Assembly (NCBI RefSeq): GCF_027922425.1 | Contig: NZ_BSFQ01000005.1 | Location: 1-64,000, forward strand | Direction: 5' to 3' | Length of the DNA: 64,000 nt | Origin: Pseudonocardia halophobica | Lineage (GTDB): Bacteria > Actinomycetota > Actinomycetes > Mycobacteriales > Pseudonocardiaceae | Shown here: one piece after another, positions 1-7,992 of the stretch | Layout of the letters: each line of letters starts with the position of its first letter | Numbering within the stretch: position 1 is the first letter of the stretch | The notes under the pieces: model-generated | What the model saw: only the letters and a program-made list of their open reading frames with translations | What the model was told of the DNA's origin: nothing | Database searches by the model: none | Position numbers and translations under genes: made by a program

Positions 1-483
1 CGCGGCCGCGTCGTGGCCGTCGCGGCGGCCGCCCTGGTCGCGGTGGCGGCGATCGCGGGGCTCGGCGTCTACAGCGCCCAGCTGAAGGCGGAGCGCGACG
101 CCGAGGCGGCCCGCGCCCAGGGCGTCGTCGCGATGCTCCGAGAGATGGCCCGGCCCGGCACCACGCACGCCTTCCTCGCGCCCGAGGAGGGTGGCCCCAT
201 GGTCGCCGCGGTCCTCTCGCGCGACTCCGAGCAGATGGTGATGCCCGTCGACCTGCCGGCCAACGGCGCCGACCGGGTCTACGTCCTCTGGGGCCTCCCG
301 GCCGAGGGAACCCCGGCCGCGCTCGGCACGTTCGACGTCCGTGGAGGCGCCACCGGCATGCAGTCGGTAGGGTCGTCCGCCGGCGGAGCCGGTTATGCGC
401 AGTTCGCGATCTCGATCGAACCCGGTCGGGTCGCGCCGGCGTCGCCGTCCCAGGTCGTGGCGAGCGGGCGGGCGGAGATCTGA
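1..483 (+). CDS. Anti-sigma factor of the RskA type, C-terminal part (partial)
   Basis: The frame is open to the first base of the window, so the N-terminus is missing; a GTG at 13 is internal, not a convincing start. What remains is a hydrophobic transmembrane stretch (about residues 1-20 after the GTG), a short charged linker, and an extracytoplasmic domain with the 'RVYVLWGLP' and 'LGTFDV' elements typical of the RskA C-terminal domain. RskA-type proteins hold an ECF sigma factor (SigK class) at the membrane through a cytoplasmic zinc-binding N-terminus, which here lies outside the window. The stop TGA touches the next gene. Confidence 0.75.
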   Translation, partial: RGRVVAVAAAALVAVAAIAGLGVYSAQLKAERDAEAARAQGVVAMLREMARPGTTHAFLAPEEGGPMVAAVLSRDSEQMVMPVDLPANGADRVYVLWGLPAEGTPAALGTFDVRGGATGMQSVGSSAGGAGYAQFAISIEPGRVAPASPSQVVASGRAEI

Positions 484-944
484 GCAGCACGGAGCAGACC
501 TCGCGAGGCGAGGAGGAGCACGAGCGCGGCCGGTTCGACGGCGTCAAGGACCGGCTGCGGGAGTTCCGCGCGCGCATCGACGAGCGTCCGACGGTCCGCC
601 GCACCTACCGCGTCGCCATCGGGGTGCTCGGCACGCTCGTGCTGGCGGCCGGCATCGTCGCGATCCCGTACCCGGGCCCCGGCTGGGCGATCGTGTTCGT
701 GGGGCTCGCCATCCTCGCCTCCGAGTTCGCCTGGGCGAAGCGGGTCCTGACCTTCGCGAAGGGCAAGTACGACGCCTGGACCGACTGGCTCGGCCGGCAG
801 AACCTGTTCGTCAAGCTCCTCGTCATCGGCGCGACCGGCCTGATCGTCGTCGGGACGCTGTGGCTGCTGAACGCGTTCTGGCTGGTCGCGGGATGGGTGG
901 GGCTGCAGGAGTGGACCTGGTTGCAGAGCCCGATCCTGGGGTGA
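480..944 (+). CDS. Small PGPGW-motif transmembrane protein (TIGR02611-like)
   Basis: The protein carries two hydrophobic helices and the motif PYPGPGWAIVF, which marks a small actinobacterial membrane protein family of unknown function (TIGR02611). The first ATG/GTG/TTG in frame is GTG 624, giving 106 residues. However, the frame is open back to the preceding stop and encodes a charged, Glu/Arg-rich N-terminus that fits the cytoplasmic leader of this family, so initiation near 480 (CTG, overlapping the upstream TGA) is possible. The start is therefore uncertain between 480 and 624. It is the last chromosomal protein gene before the tRNA. Confidence 0.65.
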   Translation: MSSTEQTSRGEEEHERGRFDGVKDRLREFRARIDERPTVRRTYRVAIGVLGTLVLAAGIVAIPYPGPGWAIVFVGLAILASEFAWAKRVLTFAKGKYDAWTDWLGRQNLFVKLLVIGATGLIVVGTLWLLNAFWLVAGWVGLQEWTWLQSPILG

Positions 945-967
945 TGTAGGGTTCCACCCGTGACGGC

Positions 968-1039
968 GGGCGATTAGCTCAGGGGGAGAGCGCTTCGTTC
1001 ACACCGAAGAGGTCACTGGTTCGATCCCAGTATCGCCCA
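968..1039 (+). tRNA. tRNA-Val (anticodon CAC)
   Basis: The acceptor stem GGGCGAT (968-974) pairs with ATCGCCC (1032-1038). There is a D-arm with AGCTCAG, an anticodon stem CTTCG/CGAAG around the loop TTCACAC with anticodon CAC, and a T-arm ending in GGTTCGATCC. The discriminator is A1039 and CCA is not encoded. The gene is intact, as expected when an integrase restores the 3' end on insertion. Confidence 0.95.
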
Positions 1040-1040
1040 C
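1013..1040 (+). other. Candidate attachment site (attL) of the integrated element in the tRNA 3' end
   Basis: The tyrosine integrase gene begins its 3' end only about 120 bp from the tRNA and points toward it, the usual layout for actinobacterial elements that use a tRNA 3' end as attB. The exact core cannot be set because the matching attR repeat was not found in the window. Confidence 0.45.
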
Positions 1041-1044
1041 TCGC

Positions 1045-1094
1045 CGAAGGCCCTGGTCAGGGCTCCGAACAGGAGCCCGAAGCCGGGGCCTTCG
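1045..1094. terminator. Nested hairpin after tRNA-Val, terminator-like
   Basis: CGAAGGCCC (1045-1053) pairs with GGGCCTTCG (1086-1094), and inside it GGGCTCC (1060-1066) pairs with GGAGCCC (1072-1078). The position fits a terminator for the tRNA transcript and, from the other side, for the integrase gene; it may also be part of the attachment-site arms. Confidence 0.5.
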
Positions 1095-1160
1095 TCGTTG
1101 TCGAGGCCGTTTGACACACCTTTTGACAACAACGGGTGCGTCACCGCACCCGCGCCGGCG

Positions 1161-2351
1161 TCATCCGGCATCCGTCGAGCCCTCGATCTCGACCCCACCG
1201 AGCGCCGTCTCGATGCGCCCGACGGCGCTCGCCAGCTCGTCGTCGAAGACCTCGCTGTAGATACCGAGAGTGACGGTGATGTGGGAGTGCCCGAGGATCA
1301 CCATCGCGTCCCGGGCCGGAACCCCAAGGCTCTTCAGCATCGTCGCAGCGGTGCGTCGGAGGTCGTGGAAGGCAATCTTCGGTAGCGCCGTCCCGGCGAC
1401 GATGCGGTCGAATGAGCGCGACGCGTTGCGAGGTTCGATCGGCCTTCCGGTCCGGGTGGTGAAGACGTAGCCGGAGTCCTCCCACTCGGGGCCTGCGGCG
1501 AACCTCTGCTCCAGCTGTCGCTTCCGCTGCGCCTGCAGGGCTTTGCGGGTCGTCGGGACCAACGGCAGCATGCGCTCACCAGCCGCCGTCTTCACACGAC
1601 CTCGGACAAGACGCCCTCCCACACGGACGAGGCTGGCCCGGACAATGATCTTCCCACGGTCGAAGTCGACGTCCTCCCAGCAGAGCGCGGCTATCTCACC
1701 GCGCCGCATCCCGTAGACCACGGCCAGCACGAAGAACGTATGGAGAGCGTCCTGCACCGAGACGGCGAGGAACTGCCGCGCCTGCGCCGCGGTCCAGGCC
1801 GTCCGCCGTCGCCGGTCCGGCGTGGGCAGAGTCGTCAACAGGGCGACGTTCCGCCCTACGAGCTCCTCGCGCATCGCGCGCCCGAGCGCCGAGCTGAGAA
1901 CCTCACGGATCATGCGAAGCGTCTGCGTGGAGCGCCCGTTCTCCTGCTGCCGGTTGAGGAACATCTGGACAGCGCTGACGGTCAGCTTCTCGAGCCGGTG
2001 CTTCCCGAGCCCCGGACGCAGGTACTGAACAACCACTGAGCGGTACCGCGATGCCGTCGTCGGCCGCAGCTTCGGATCCACCACCTCCCGGAGCCAGTAG
2101 TCGAGGAACTCGGCGACCGTGGGGGAGCGGGTGGGCATGACCGATCCCGAGTTGACCTTCTGCGCGACCTCGGTCAGCTTGCCCGCAACCTCCGCCCGCG
2201 TCCTGCCATAGATCCACTTCCGGCCACGCGTCCCGTCCGGCTGATCCACCCACAGGGCCGCGGCGAACCGGCCGTCCGCCCTCTTCGTGATCGTGCCCTC
2301 ACCGTTGCCCCGGCGGGTGCGCGTTCGCGCCGTGCGCTTCGGCGCGGTCAC
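1161..2351 (-). CDS. int: Site-specific tyrosine recombinase (integrase)
   Basis: This 396-residue phage-type integrase catalyses integration and excision of the element at the tRNA-Val locus. The N-terminal part (about 1-170) has the arm-type and core-binding SAM-like domains. The catalytic domain shows the full set: Arg216 in YGMRRGE, His329 and Arg332 in FHDLRRT, His355 in ILGHSH, and nucleophile Tyr365 in GIYSE. Its ATG overlaps the TGA of the upstream excisionase gene by 4 bp, so the two are translationally coupled. The gene points toward the tRNA. Family assignment is secure; use of this particular tRNA is inferred from position. Confidence 0.95.
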   Translation of the reverse strand: MTAPKRTARTRTRRGNGEGTITKRADGRFAAALWVDQPDGTRGRKWIYGRTRAEVAGKLTEVAQKVNSGSVMPTRSPTVAEFLDYWLREVVDPKLRPTTASRYRSVVVQYLRPGLGKHRLEKLTVSAVQMFLNRQQENGRSTQTLRMIREVLSSALGRAMREELVGRNVALLTTLPTPDRRRRTAWTAAQARQFLAVSVQDALHTFFVLAVVYGMRRGEIAALCWEDVDFDRGKIIVRASLVRVGGRLVRGRVKTAAGERMLPLVPTTRKALQAQRKRQLEQRFAAGPEWEDSGYVFTTRTGRPIEPRNASRSFDRIVAGTALPKIAFHDLRRTAATMLKSLGVPARDAMVILGHSHITVTLGIYSEVFDDELASAVGRIETALGGVEIEGSTDAG

Positions 2352-2533
2352 CGGGCCTCCTCACCGAGGAGGTTGTCGAGGTAGGCCTCCAGGTCGCGTG
2401 CTCGGACACGGTGGGAACGCCCGATGTGAACGCTCGGCAGTTCACCGGCCCAGATGAGCTGGTAGACGGACCAGCGAGACAGCTGGAGTCGTTCGGCGAC
2501 CTGGGTGAGGGTCAGAAGGTCGGGTCCGGACAT
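2348..2533 (-). CDS. xis: Excisionase / MerR-like helix-turn-helix DNA-binding protein
   Basis: This 61-residue protein has the LTLTQVAERLQLSRWSVYQL helix-turn-helix of the excisionase (BldC/MerR-like) fold and the usual 'SHRVRARDLEAYL' wing. The ATG at 2533 was chosen because AGAGGAG lies 8 nt upstream and the domain starts right there; the longer upstream open frame has no family similarity. It overlaps int by 4 bp. Such small proteins bend attachment DNA and turn the integrase toward excision. Confidence 0.85.
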   Translation of the reverse strand: MSGPDLLTLTQVAERLQLSRWSVYQLIWAGELPSVHIGRSHRVRARDLEAYLDNLLGEEAR

Positions 2534-3088
2534 GGCGCGATCTCCTCTGCGACGGCGGGAAGTCGGCCGTGGGATCGCTGACGTGCGCCGAGCGACGCGG
2601 ACCGACGCCCAGCAGAGTCGATGTCTATCGCGCAGAGCATGTGCAGGTTTGTGCAGCGTCGCCGGTGACCCGGACGCGCTGTGTCTCATCGCAATGGTCA
2701 CTTGCTCGATCATCAGCATGGCGGGAGCCCCGACAACCACTGCTCGGCGATCTGTGGACAACTCCCGGACGGAAGCGCCGGCTGGAAGCCCTCGACGACA
2801 GTGCGCCGCTCAGGGCCGCGGCGGGCCGAGAAGTGCTAGCGGACCCGCCTGCGGCGGGGCGGTGGGCCTGCCGGCCCTGGAGCTTGAGCACGCCTCCCTC
2901 AACGTCAAGGGCGCTCCGCTTCGCTGCGCGTCGCCTGCGGCGACAGCCCTTCGGGCTGCCCTGGACGTCGAGCCTCCGAGGCCGCGCGACCGCCGCTTCG
3001 CGGTGGCGGGGCAGACGCCCGCCACCCAGGACGGGCCGACAGACCCACCGCCTGTTCCTGCGCGACCAGCGACGGGAGGTCACCACCG
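2534..3088. other. Non-coding control region between xis and the first plus-strand gene
   Basis: No convincing gene. The xis-proximal half holds a DnaA-box-like site (2744-2766) and the 12-mer TTTGTGCAGCGT (2648-2659), which also occurs upstream of the transfer operon. The distal half (about 2830-3030) is dense in short palindromes, for example CAGCCC-ttc-GGGCTG, as seen in replication or transfer origins. Promoters for both xis-int (minus) and the plus-strand genes must lie here. Confidence 0.5.
2744..2766 (-). promoter_or_regulatory. DnaA-box-containing conserved site, copy 1
   Basis: On the minus strand it reads GGGAGTTGTCCACAGATCGC followed by CGA. TTGTCCACA is the DnaA box form used by GC-rich actinobacteria. 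Eleven flanking bases are also shared with the copies at 4381 and 25413, so this is more than an isolated box. It lies about 210 bp upstream of xis. Confidence 0.55.
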
Positions 3089-3427
3089 ATGGGCGCTGTC
3101 GACCTCCCTCTCGCTCCCGCGCTGCTGACCCTGCGCGGCTTCGTCATCACGGTTCTGCGTGCCCAAGGCGCGCTGCGCGTCGCCGGGGAGTTCCTGCCCG
3201 GGATCGGCGTGGTCTCGATCGCGGAGTTCCAGGCCGCGATGCGTGCGGCGCGGACGGCGTGCCTGGCGAGTGACCGCAGTACCGCTGTCAGCGCGATCTC
3301 CGAGGTGCTCACGCCCGGGTGGCGGTCCTTCCGCACGCCCGAGGCCCGCGCCCAGGCCATCGCCGACGCCCGGTCGCTCCTCGCGTTCGTCGAGACTCAC
3401 GCCGAGCGGACTGCAGGTCCGCGATGA
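3089..3427 (+). CDS. Hypothetical protein, first gene of the plus-strand mobilisation block
   Basis: The 112-residue protein is mostly helical and I do not recognise it. The start is well supported: GGGAGGT (3074-3080) lies 8 nt before the ATG. The TGA overlaps the ATG of the next gene (ATGA), so the two are co-translated. No signal peptide, membrane segment or metal-binding motif is visible. Position suggests an accessory role in transfer or maintenance of the element. Confidence 0.7.
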   Translation: MGAVDLPLAPALLTLRGFVITVLRAQGALRVAGEFLPGIGVVSIAEFQAAMRAARTACLASDRSTAVSAISEVLTPGWRSFRTPEARAQAIADARSLLAFVETHAERTAGPR

Positions 3428-4224
3428 ACGACCGGGAGGAGGCCGACGCCCGGACGGTGGCGGCGCGGCTGGCGGAGATCGCCGATCTGGTCGAGCGGGG
3501 GGCGCTGCGCGAGGCCCGCCGCCGCACCGCGCGGATCCTCGCCGACACCGACGAGCCGACCCAGCTCCTGCTCGCGCAGTGCCTCCAGGCGCTGGAGCGG
3601 CACCCGAGCGTGCGCGTGTCACAGCTGCGCCACCTGTGGCGGATCAGCGACGACGACGGCCGCGCCATCGTCGAGGCCTGCGCACCCCGACACGACCAGC
3701 TCCCCACTCGTCCGAACCACCGGGATGATGCCGAGCTCCGGGACAAGGTCCGACAAGCCCCACGCGATCTCCCCACCCGCTGGACCACCCCGACCGCGCG
3801 GCGGAACCGTCGACCGGGGGACGCGGACACGGCGGCGGGCCGGTACTTCGCCGACCGGGTCGAGCCGGAGCAGGACCGCGACGACCGCGACGATCCGATG
3901 CCGTTGGACTACGACCGCTCCGCCCTGCCGCCGCTGCGCGGCCTGCCCTGCGTGGTCTGCCGCACCGAGCGCTCCTCCCGCGACCAGCACCGCCGCACCG
4001 ACGACGGTCTCTGCGAGGACTGCCGCGACAGCGGCCGCCCCGGCATCTCCCCGCCGCCTGCTCCCGCGACCCGCGAGTCGTGGGTCATCGCCCGCTGCCG
4101 CTATGTCGCGGACACGTCGGCGACGCCGGCGGAGTGCCGCGCGCGGCTGCGCGCGGACTGGCGCCACCTCGCCCGCCACGACCGGGCGACCATGACCGCA
4201 TGGGTGGCAGCCCAGACCACCTGA
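3424..4224 (+). CDS. Hypothetical protein with a C-terminal-half zinc ribbon
   Basis: This is a 266-residue, charged protein. The N-terminal third is helical with an Arg/Glu-rich pattern. The middle is low-complexity and proline/arginine-rich. Around residues 175-205 a Cys-x2-Cys (CVVC) and a Cys-x2-Cys (CEDC) pair, about 20 residues apart, form a likely zinc ribbon. The ATG at 3424 overlaps the upstream stop, which fixes the start against a longer open frame. The function is unknown; a DNA-binding role in mobilisation is an inference from the zinc ribbon and the neighbouring relaxase. Confidence 0.7.
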   Translation: MNDREEADARTVAARLAEIADLVERGALREARRRTARILADTDEPTQLLLAQCLQALERHPSVRVSQLRHLWRISDDDGRAIVEACAPRHDQLPTRPNHRDDAELRDKVRQAPRDLPTRWTTPTARRNRRPGDADTAAGRYFADRVEPEQDRDDRDDPMPLDYDRSALPPLRGLPCVVCRTERSSRDQHRRTDDGLCEDCRDSGRPGISPPPAPATRESWVIARCRYVADTSATPAECRARLRADWRHLARHDRATMTAWVAAQTT

Positions 4225-4558
4225 ACCGATCACTGCGCCGGCCCACGCGTCCTCGTGCACCCCAGGAGAGTCGGCGGAGCAAGATACGTCGACGGTGTCC
4301 TTCGGACGACCGTCGACGGCGAGGGTGTCGTGAACCAGGGGGTTCCCGACGTCGGCTGCGCCGGGCTCAGAGCCACACGGCGGAGTTATCCACAGATCGC
4401 CGAATGTGTCTTCCGTCGTCGGTGGACGGGTTGTTGTCCTGGTGGTGGGGCCGGGCGCGACCCGGCCTCGTGACGATTCGGTTGTTCGAGACGGCCCCGG
4501 CCGGGTGCAGGAACACCTGGCCGGGACCTGACCGCCCCTGCAGTGACAGGAGACGGCT
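4225..4558. other. Non-coding region upstream of mob genes, candidate oriT
   Basis: Three strong inverted repeats occur here. CGTCGACGGT (4287-4296) pairs with ACCGTCGACG (4309-4318), and the inner GTCC-ttc-GGAC extends the stem. A second repeat is GAACC-agg-GGGTTC near 4332-4345. The third is GGCCGGG-cgcga-CCCGGCC near 4449-4467. A DnaA-box-like site lies at 4381-4403. Transfer origins usually sit next to MobC/relaxase genes and contain such repeats beside nic; the nic position cannot be told from sequence alone. Confidence 0.45.
4381..4403 (+). promoter_or_regulatory. DnaA-box-containing conserved site, copy 2
   Basis: The sequence is CGGAGTTATCCACAGATCGC followed by CGA. The core TTATCCACA is the general DnaA box consensus. 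It differs from copy 1 at only two positions over 23 bases. Confidence 0.55.
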
Positions 4559-4768
4559 GTGGCTCACCCTTCCATGCCCTCATCCGGCGACGATGAATCT
4601 GCGCGAGTTCGTCGCGGTCGTCGTCGACGCTCGCGGCGTCGCCGCGGCGTGCACTGGCTCCCTCGTCGTCCGCGGCATCGATGGGTCCGACCGCCAATAG
4701 CGGTGGTCTTCCTGCTCGTCGCGGCGGTGGTCGCTGTCGTGGCGGTCGTCCTCGTGCTCCACTGCTGA
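4559..4768 (+). CDS. Possible small tail-anchored membrane protein
   Basis: A GTG start has AGGAG about 7 nt upstream. The 69 residues comprise a Ser/Arg-rich basic N-terminus and a C-terminal hydrophobic helix of about 20 residues rich in Val/Ala, ending in Cys. This looks like a tail anchor, but GC-rich DNA makes chance hydrophobic frames common. It sits just upstream of the MobC-like gene. The function is unknown. Confidence 0.35.
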   Translation: MAHPSMPSSGDDESARVRRGRRRRSRRRRGVHWLPRRPRHRWVRPPIAVVFLLVAAVVAVVAVVLVLHC

Positions 4769-4794
4769 GCACGATTTCCGCACACCTCGTGCCG

Positions 4795-5151
4795 ATGCTG
4801 GCGGAGGTGATCTCTCGTCGTCGGCGCAGCCCGGACCCCGCTCGGCGGACGGCTGCGTTGCGGGTGCGGTTCACCGACGCTGAGCGCGACCTCATCCGCG
4901 CGGCCGCGGCTGCGGCGGGGGTCACGGCGGCGACGTGGATCGGGGAGCTGGTGACGGCGACCCTGCGCGGCGAGCTCGACGAGCCGACGGCCGAGCTGCG
5001 GGAGCTGCTCACCGCGCGCGCCGCGGTCGTCGAGTTGGCGGGCCGGATGCCGGGTGGCGAGCTGGTAGCGCTGCCGGAGGCGGTGGCCGCGTGCCGCCGG
5101 ATCGACGAGGCCGCCGCGGCGGTGATGGACGGACTGCGGCGGCCTCGGTGA
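4795..5151 (+). CDS. MobC-like relaxosome accessory protein
   Basis: The protein has 118 residues. After a basic start it shows 'LRVRFTDAERDLIRAAAAAAG', the ribbon-helix-helix-like motif of plasmid MobC proteins ('vRvt..E...i...A...G'). A helical C-terminus follows. MobC-type proteins open the DNA at oriT and help the relaxase to nick. The TGA overlaps the GTG of the relaxase gene, the standard mobC-mobA coupling. The ATG at 4795 is chosen over longer in-frame starts because the upstream residues look like random arginine-rich sequence. Confidence 0.75.
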   Translation: MLAEVISRRRRSPDPARRTAALRVRFTDAERDLIRAAAAAAGVTAATWIGELVTATLRGELDEPTAELRELLTARAAVVELAGRMPGGELVALPEAVAACRRIDEAAAAVMDGLRRPR

Positions 5152-6515
5152 TCACGAAGGTGGTGCACGGCTGGCGCCCGGCGGGTCTACTGGCCTATCT
5201 GTTGGGGCCGGGGATCGCGGAGGTGCATCGCAACCCCCGGGTGATCGCCTCGTGGGACGGTCTGGATGCGGGGTGGCAGCCGGCGTCGACCGGGCCGGGG
5301 GAGTGGGACCTCGAGCTCGGCCCTCTGGCCGATGCGCTCCATCAGCCTGTCGTGGCCGCTGGGCTGCCGCTGCGTCCACCCCCGGAGGGTGGGCGCGGCT
5401 ATGTCTGGCACTGCTCGGTGCGGCTCGCCGCCGCCGACGCGCGCCTGCCCGACGCACAGTGGGCGGAGATCGCGCGCGAGCTGCTGCGCGACGCGGGGAT
5501 CATCGACCCCACCGACGGGTTCGGGCCGCGCTGGGTGGCGGTCCGGCACGCCGAGGACCACATCCACATCGCCGCCGTACTCGTGCGACAGGACAACGGC
5601 GCGCGGATCTGGCCGCGCAACGACTTCGCCCGGCTACGCGACAGCGCCCGACGTATCGAGGCGCGGCTGGGGCTGACCCCGACCGGCCCGGCCGCGGGCG
5701 GTGGCGCGTCAGCGCCGACCCGTGGGGAGCTGGCCAAAGCGGCGCGCGAGGAGCGGCTGCCCGTCCGGGCGGCGCTGCGTGCTGCGGTCCGGCGGGCGGC
5801 CCTTGGGGCCGATGACGTGGCGTCGTTCGTCGAGCGCCTCGAGACGGCGGGCCTGGAGGTGAAGCTGCGCCGCGGCCCGTCGGGCGACGTGCTCGGCTAC
5901 TCGGTCGGCCAGCCCGCGGATCTGCTCGCCTCCGGCGACGTCGTGTTTTACAGCGGCAGCAAGCTCGCCCCCGACCTGTCCCTGCCGCGGCTGCAACGCA
6001 GGTGGGCCTCCACCGCAGGTCTGCAGAGCAGCCGGTCCTCCGGCACCCGAGTCCTGACGCGGGCGACCCGCCTCGTCGTCGTGGGACACCAGGTCGACGC
6101 GATCCAGCACGGCGCCGCGGACCTCGTCACCGCACTGGCGAGCACGGCCCCGGCCGCGGACCGACAGCAGTGGCACCAGGCGGCGGACCTCGCGCACCAA
6201 CTCGCGCCGCGCACCGGCGGGCCGTCGACGGCAGGCACTGAGCTGCGTGTGTTGGCGCGGAGCCTGATGCGGCACCGCGGGTTCGCGTCGTGGGACGAGG
6301 TCGGCGCAGCGGCGTTCGCGGCCGCCATGGCACACCTGTTCGTCGAGCTCGCCGAGCTCCAGCAGCGCCGCGCGCAGACCCGTGCCGAGCTCGCGCACCG
6401 CGCCCGGCTCGCCGCCGACCTCGCCGAGCGGATCGCCGCGCTGCCGATCCCGCAGGCCAGGCGGGCGGCGAACGTGCAGCACGAGGCTGCACGAACTCGT
6501 GCACGCGCCCGATGA
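5148..6515 (+). CDS. Relaxase (MOBP-like mobilisation nuclease)
   Basis: This 455-residue protein would nick oriT and covalently hold the transferred strand. The metal-binding motif is visible as His134-x-Glu136-Asp137-His138-x-His140 (RHAEDHIHI), the histidine triad of MobA/VirD2-type nucleases. A candidate catalytic Tyr lies in GLLAYLLG near residue 15. The C-terminal half is helical, with an Ala/Arg/Leu-rich heptad pattern near residues 390-450. The GTG at 5148 overlaps the upstream TGA. It works with the coupling protein at 27112-28899 and the T4SS. Family is clear; the MOB subclass is less so. Confidence 0.85.
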   Translation: MITKVVHGWRPAGLLAYLLGPGIAEVHRNPRVIASWDGLDAGWQPASTGPGEWDLELGPLADALHQPVVAAGLPLRPPPEGGRGYVWHCSVRLAAADARLPDAQWAEIARELLRDAGIIDPTDGFGPRWVAVRHAEDHIHIAAVLVRQDNGARIWPRNDFARLRDSARRIEARLGLTPTGPAAGGGASAPTRGELAKAAREERLPVRAALRAAVRRAALGADDVASFVERLETAGLEVKLRRGPSGDVLGYSVGQPADLLASGDVVFYSGSKLAPDLSLPRLQRRWASTAGLQSSRSSGTRVLTRATRLVVVGHQVDAIQHGAADLVTALASTAPAADRQQWHQAADLAHQLAPRTGGPSTAGTELRVLARSLMRHRGFASWDEVGAAAFAAAMAHLFVELAELQQRRAQTRAELAHRARLAADLAERIAALPIPQARRAANVQHEAARTRARAR

Positions 6516-6580
6516 CGATCACCGACGAGGGTCGAGCGGAGGTGAGGGGTGCGATGTCGGTCGGCGCCGAAGGGCGATGA
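6512..6580 (+). CDS. Possible 22-residue coupling peptide between relaxase and next gene
   Basis: An ATG overlaps the relaxase stop (ATGA at 6512) and its TGA overlaps the next ATG (ATGA at 6577). This perfect two-sided overlap suggests a translated relay that couples the relaxase to the downstream gene. The peptide itself has no recognisable domain. Confidence 0.3.
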   Translation: MTITDEGRAEVRGAMSVGAEGR

Positions 6581-7191
6581 GTACGCGGCCCACGCAGGCC
6601 GTCATCGCCGTGCTGCGGATGTCCGGGGTCCAGGACGTCCAGATCGACTCCAGCCACCCACACACCGACGATGCCGCCGTCGTCGTCCGGGTGGGCAAGT
6701 CGCTTCTCTACCTGCACGAGCTGCGCACCGCGGAGCACCTGGCCGAGCCCTGGACCGAGGCGGCGAAGCTCATCAAGTCGCTCCCGATGTTCTCGGCCCG
6801 AGACGCGGTCAAGCCCATCGAGGGCATGCCCGACCCCGCCGTGATCACCCACGCGTCAGGGAAGCCGATCTGCCAGGTCAACGCGGTCAACGACCGCGGC
6901 GGCCAGCCCTTCCTGCGCGTACAGCTGGGTCGCCTCATCTACGAGGTCCGCGACCAGCACGCACTCGTCAGCTGCATGGAGACCTTTCGCGACGCGCGAA
7001 CCATGGCCAGGCTGGTGTTCAAGCCGAAACGCGCAACGGCGAGAAACACCGAGCCCGTCCGAGCCGCCACCGAGGCACTCGGCCCGCCGACCGACGCCGC
7101 TCCGAAACGCGCCACGTCACCACGAACGAGACCGAGGACCACCCAGCCCGACGCACGACAGCCGCACCGCGACCGAAGGCAGACACCATGA
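6577..7191 (+). CDS. Hypothetical protein of the mobilisation operon
   Basis: The protein has 204 residues. The first about 140 form a compact mixed alpha/beta pattern ('DDAAVVVRVGKSLLYLHEL', 'FLRVQLGRLIYEVRD'). The last about 60 are low-complexity Arg/Thr/Pro-rich and probably disordered. No known domain is recognised. It starts within 65 bp of the relaxase stop and overlaps the next gene by ATGA, so it belongs to the same transcript. Its role is unknown. Confidence 0.65.
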   Translation: MSTRPTQAVIAVLRMSGVQDVQIDSSHPHTDDAAVVVRVGKSLLYLHELRTAEHLAEPWTEAAKLIKSLPMFSARDAVKPIEGMPDPAVITHASGKPICQVNAVNDRGGQPFLRVQLGRLIYEVRDQHALVSCMETFRDARTMARLVFKPKRATARNTEPVRAATEALGPPTDAAPKRATSPRTRPRTTQPDARQPHRDRRQTP

Positions 7192-7919
7192 CCGGACCGG
7201 ACTACCCGCTGCTCGCCATCCCAGGCCACGATCTGTTCCAGCTGGCCCACGTCGCCGCCTTCATCGCCGACCGCCTCCACCGCCAGGAGGGGGCGGTCGA
7301 CGCGCACGACCGCGACGGGCGCCGCCGGGCCGCGCGAGACGTCCACGCGGGCCGTGCGGCGTTCGCGAAGCTCATCGGCAACCCGGACGCCAGGAGCGGC
7401 GCGGTGCCGCGGCCTCTCGACCGGGCGACCTACGAGCAGGCCGAGGGCCTTGCCGCGCGTGGCGAGAGCCGGACCGCCGTGGTGGTCTCGCTCGCGCCAC
7501 TCGGCCGGACGACCTGGGCGGTCGTCGGGCAGGCCCCAGGGGTCGGGCAGCTCGGAGCCGAGGTCCCCAGCCGCGACGTGGCCGAGGCCGTCGCCCAGCA
7601 GATCCGCAGCGGCCCGAGGCAGGACCTCCTGCCGTGGCTGGTGTCGAAGGAGCCACTCGGGCTGGGAATGGACCGATGGGGCACGGCCGACGAGGACGCC
7701 GCGGTGCAGTCGCTCGACACGTCGGTCCCGCGGGAGGCCGCGGTCGCCGTCGCCCTCGGTGCCTCGCCATCGCCGACAGCGACTGCAGCCGCCTCCGCCG
7801 CCACCCGAGCGGCCGCGCCGCCGCAGGAGGCCGACGCCGTACCCGTTCAGACCGACCTGCCAGTCCGCTCCGCCTCGGTCATGACGCCAACGAACACAGC
7901 GCCGCGTATCCAGCGGTAG
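7188..7919 (+). CDS. Hypothetical protein, end of the mobilisation operon
   Basis: The protein has 243 residues and an ATG coupled to the preceding stop. The N-terminal about 175 residues are helical and charged, with 'RTAVVVSLAPLGRTTWAVVG' as a likely beta hairpin. From about residue 185 it becomes an Ala/Pro/Thr-rich tail. No family is recognised. The tail resembles flexible C-termini of actinobacterial element proteins but carries no functional information. Confidence 0.6.
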   Translation: MTGPDYPLLAIPGHDLFQLAHVAAFIADRLHRQEGAVDAHDRDGRRRAARDVHAGRAAFAKLIGNPDARSGAVPRPLDRATYEQAEGLAARGESRTAVVVSLAPLGRTTWAVVGQAPGVGQLGAEVPSRDVAEAVAQQIRSGPRQDLLPWLVSKEPLGLGMDRWGTADEDAAVQSLDTSVPREAAVAVALGASPSPTATAAASAATRAAAPPQEADAVPVQTDLPVRSASVMTPTNTAPRIQR

Positions 7920-7992
7920 CCGACGAGCCGCGAACGGGTGGACGTGCCGCACCTCTCCGCATCGTGGCCTCGTGCTCGGCGTTGCAGTCGAT

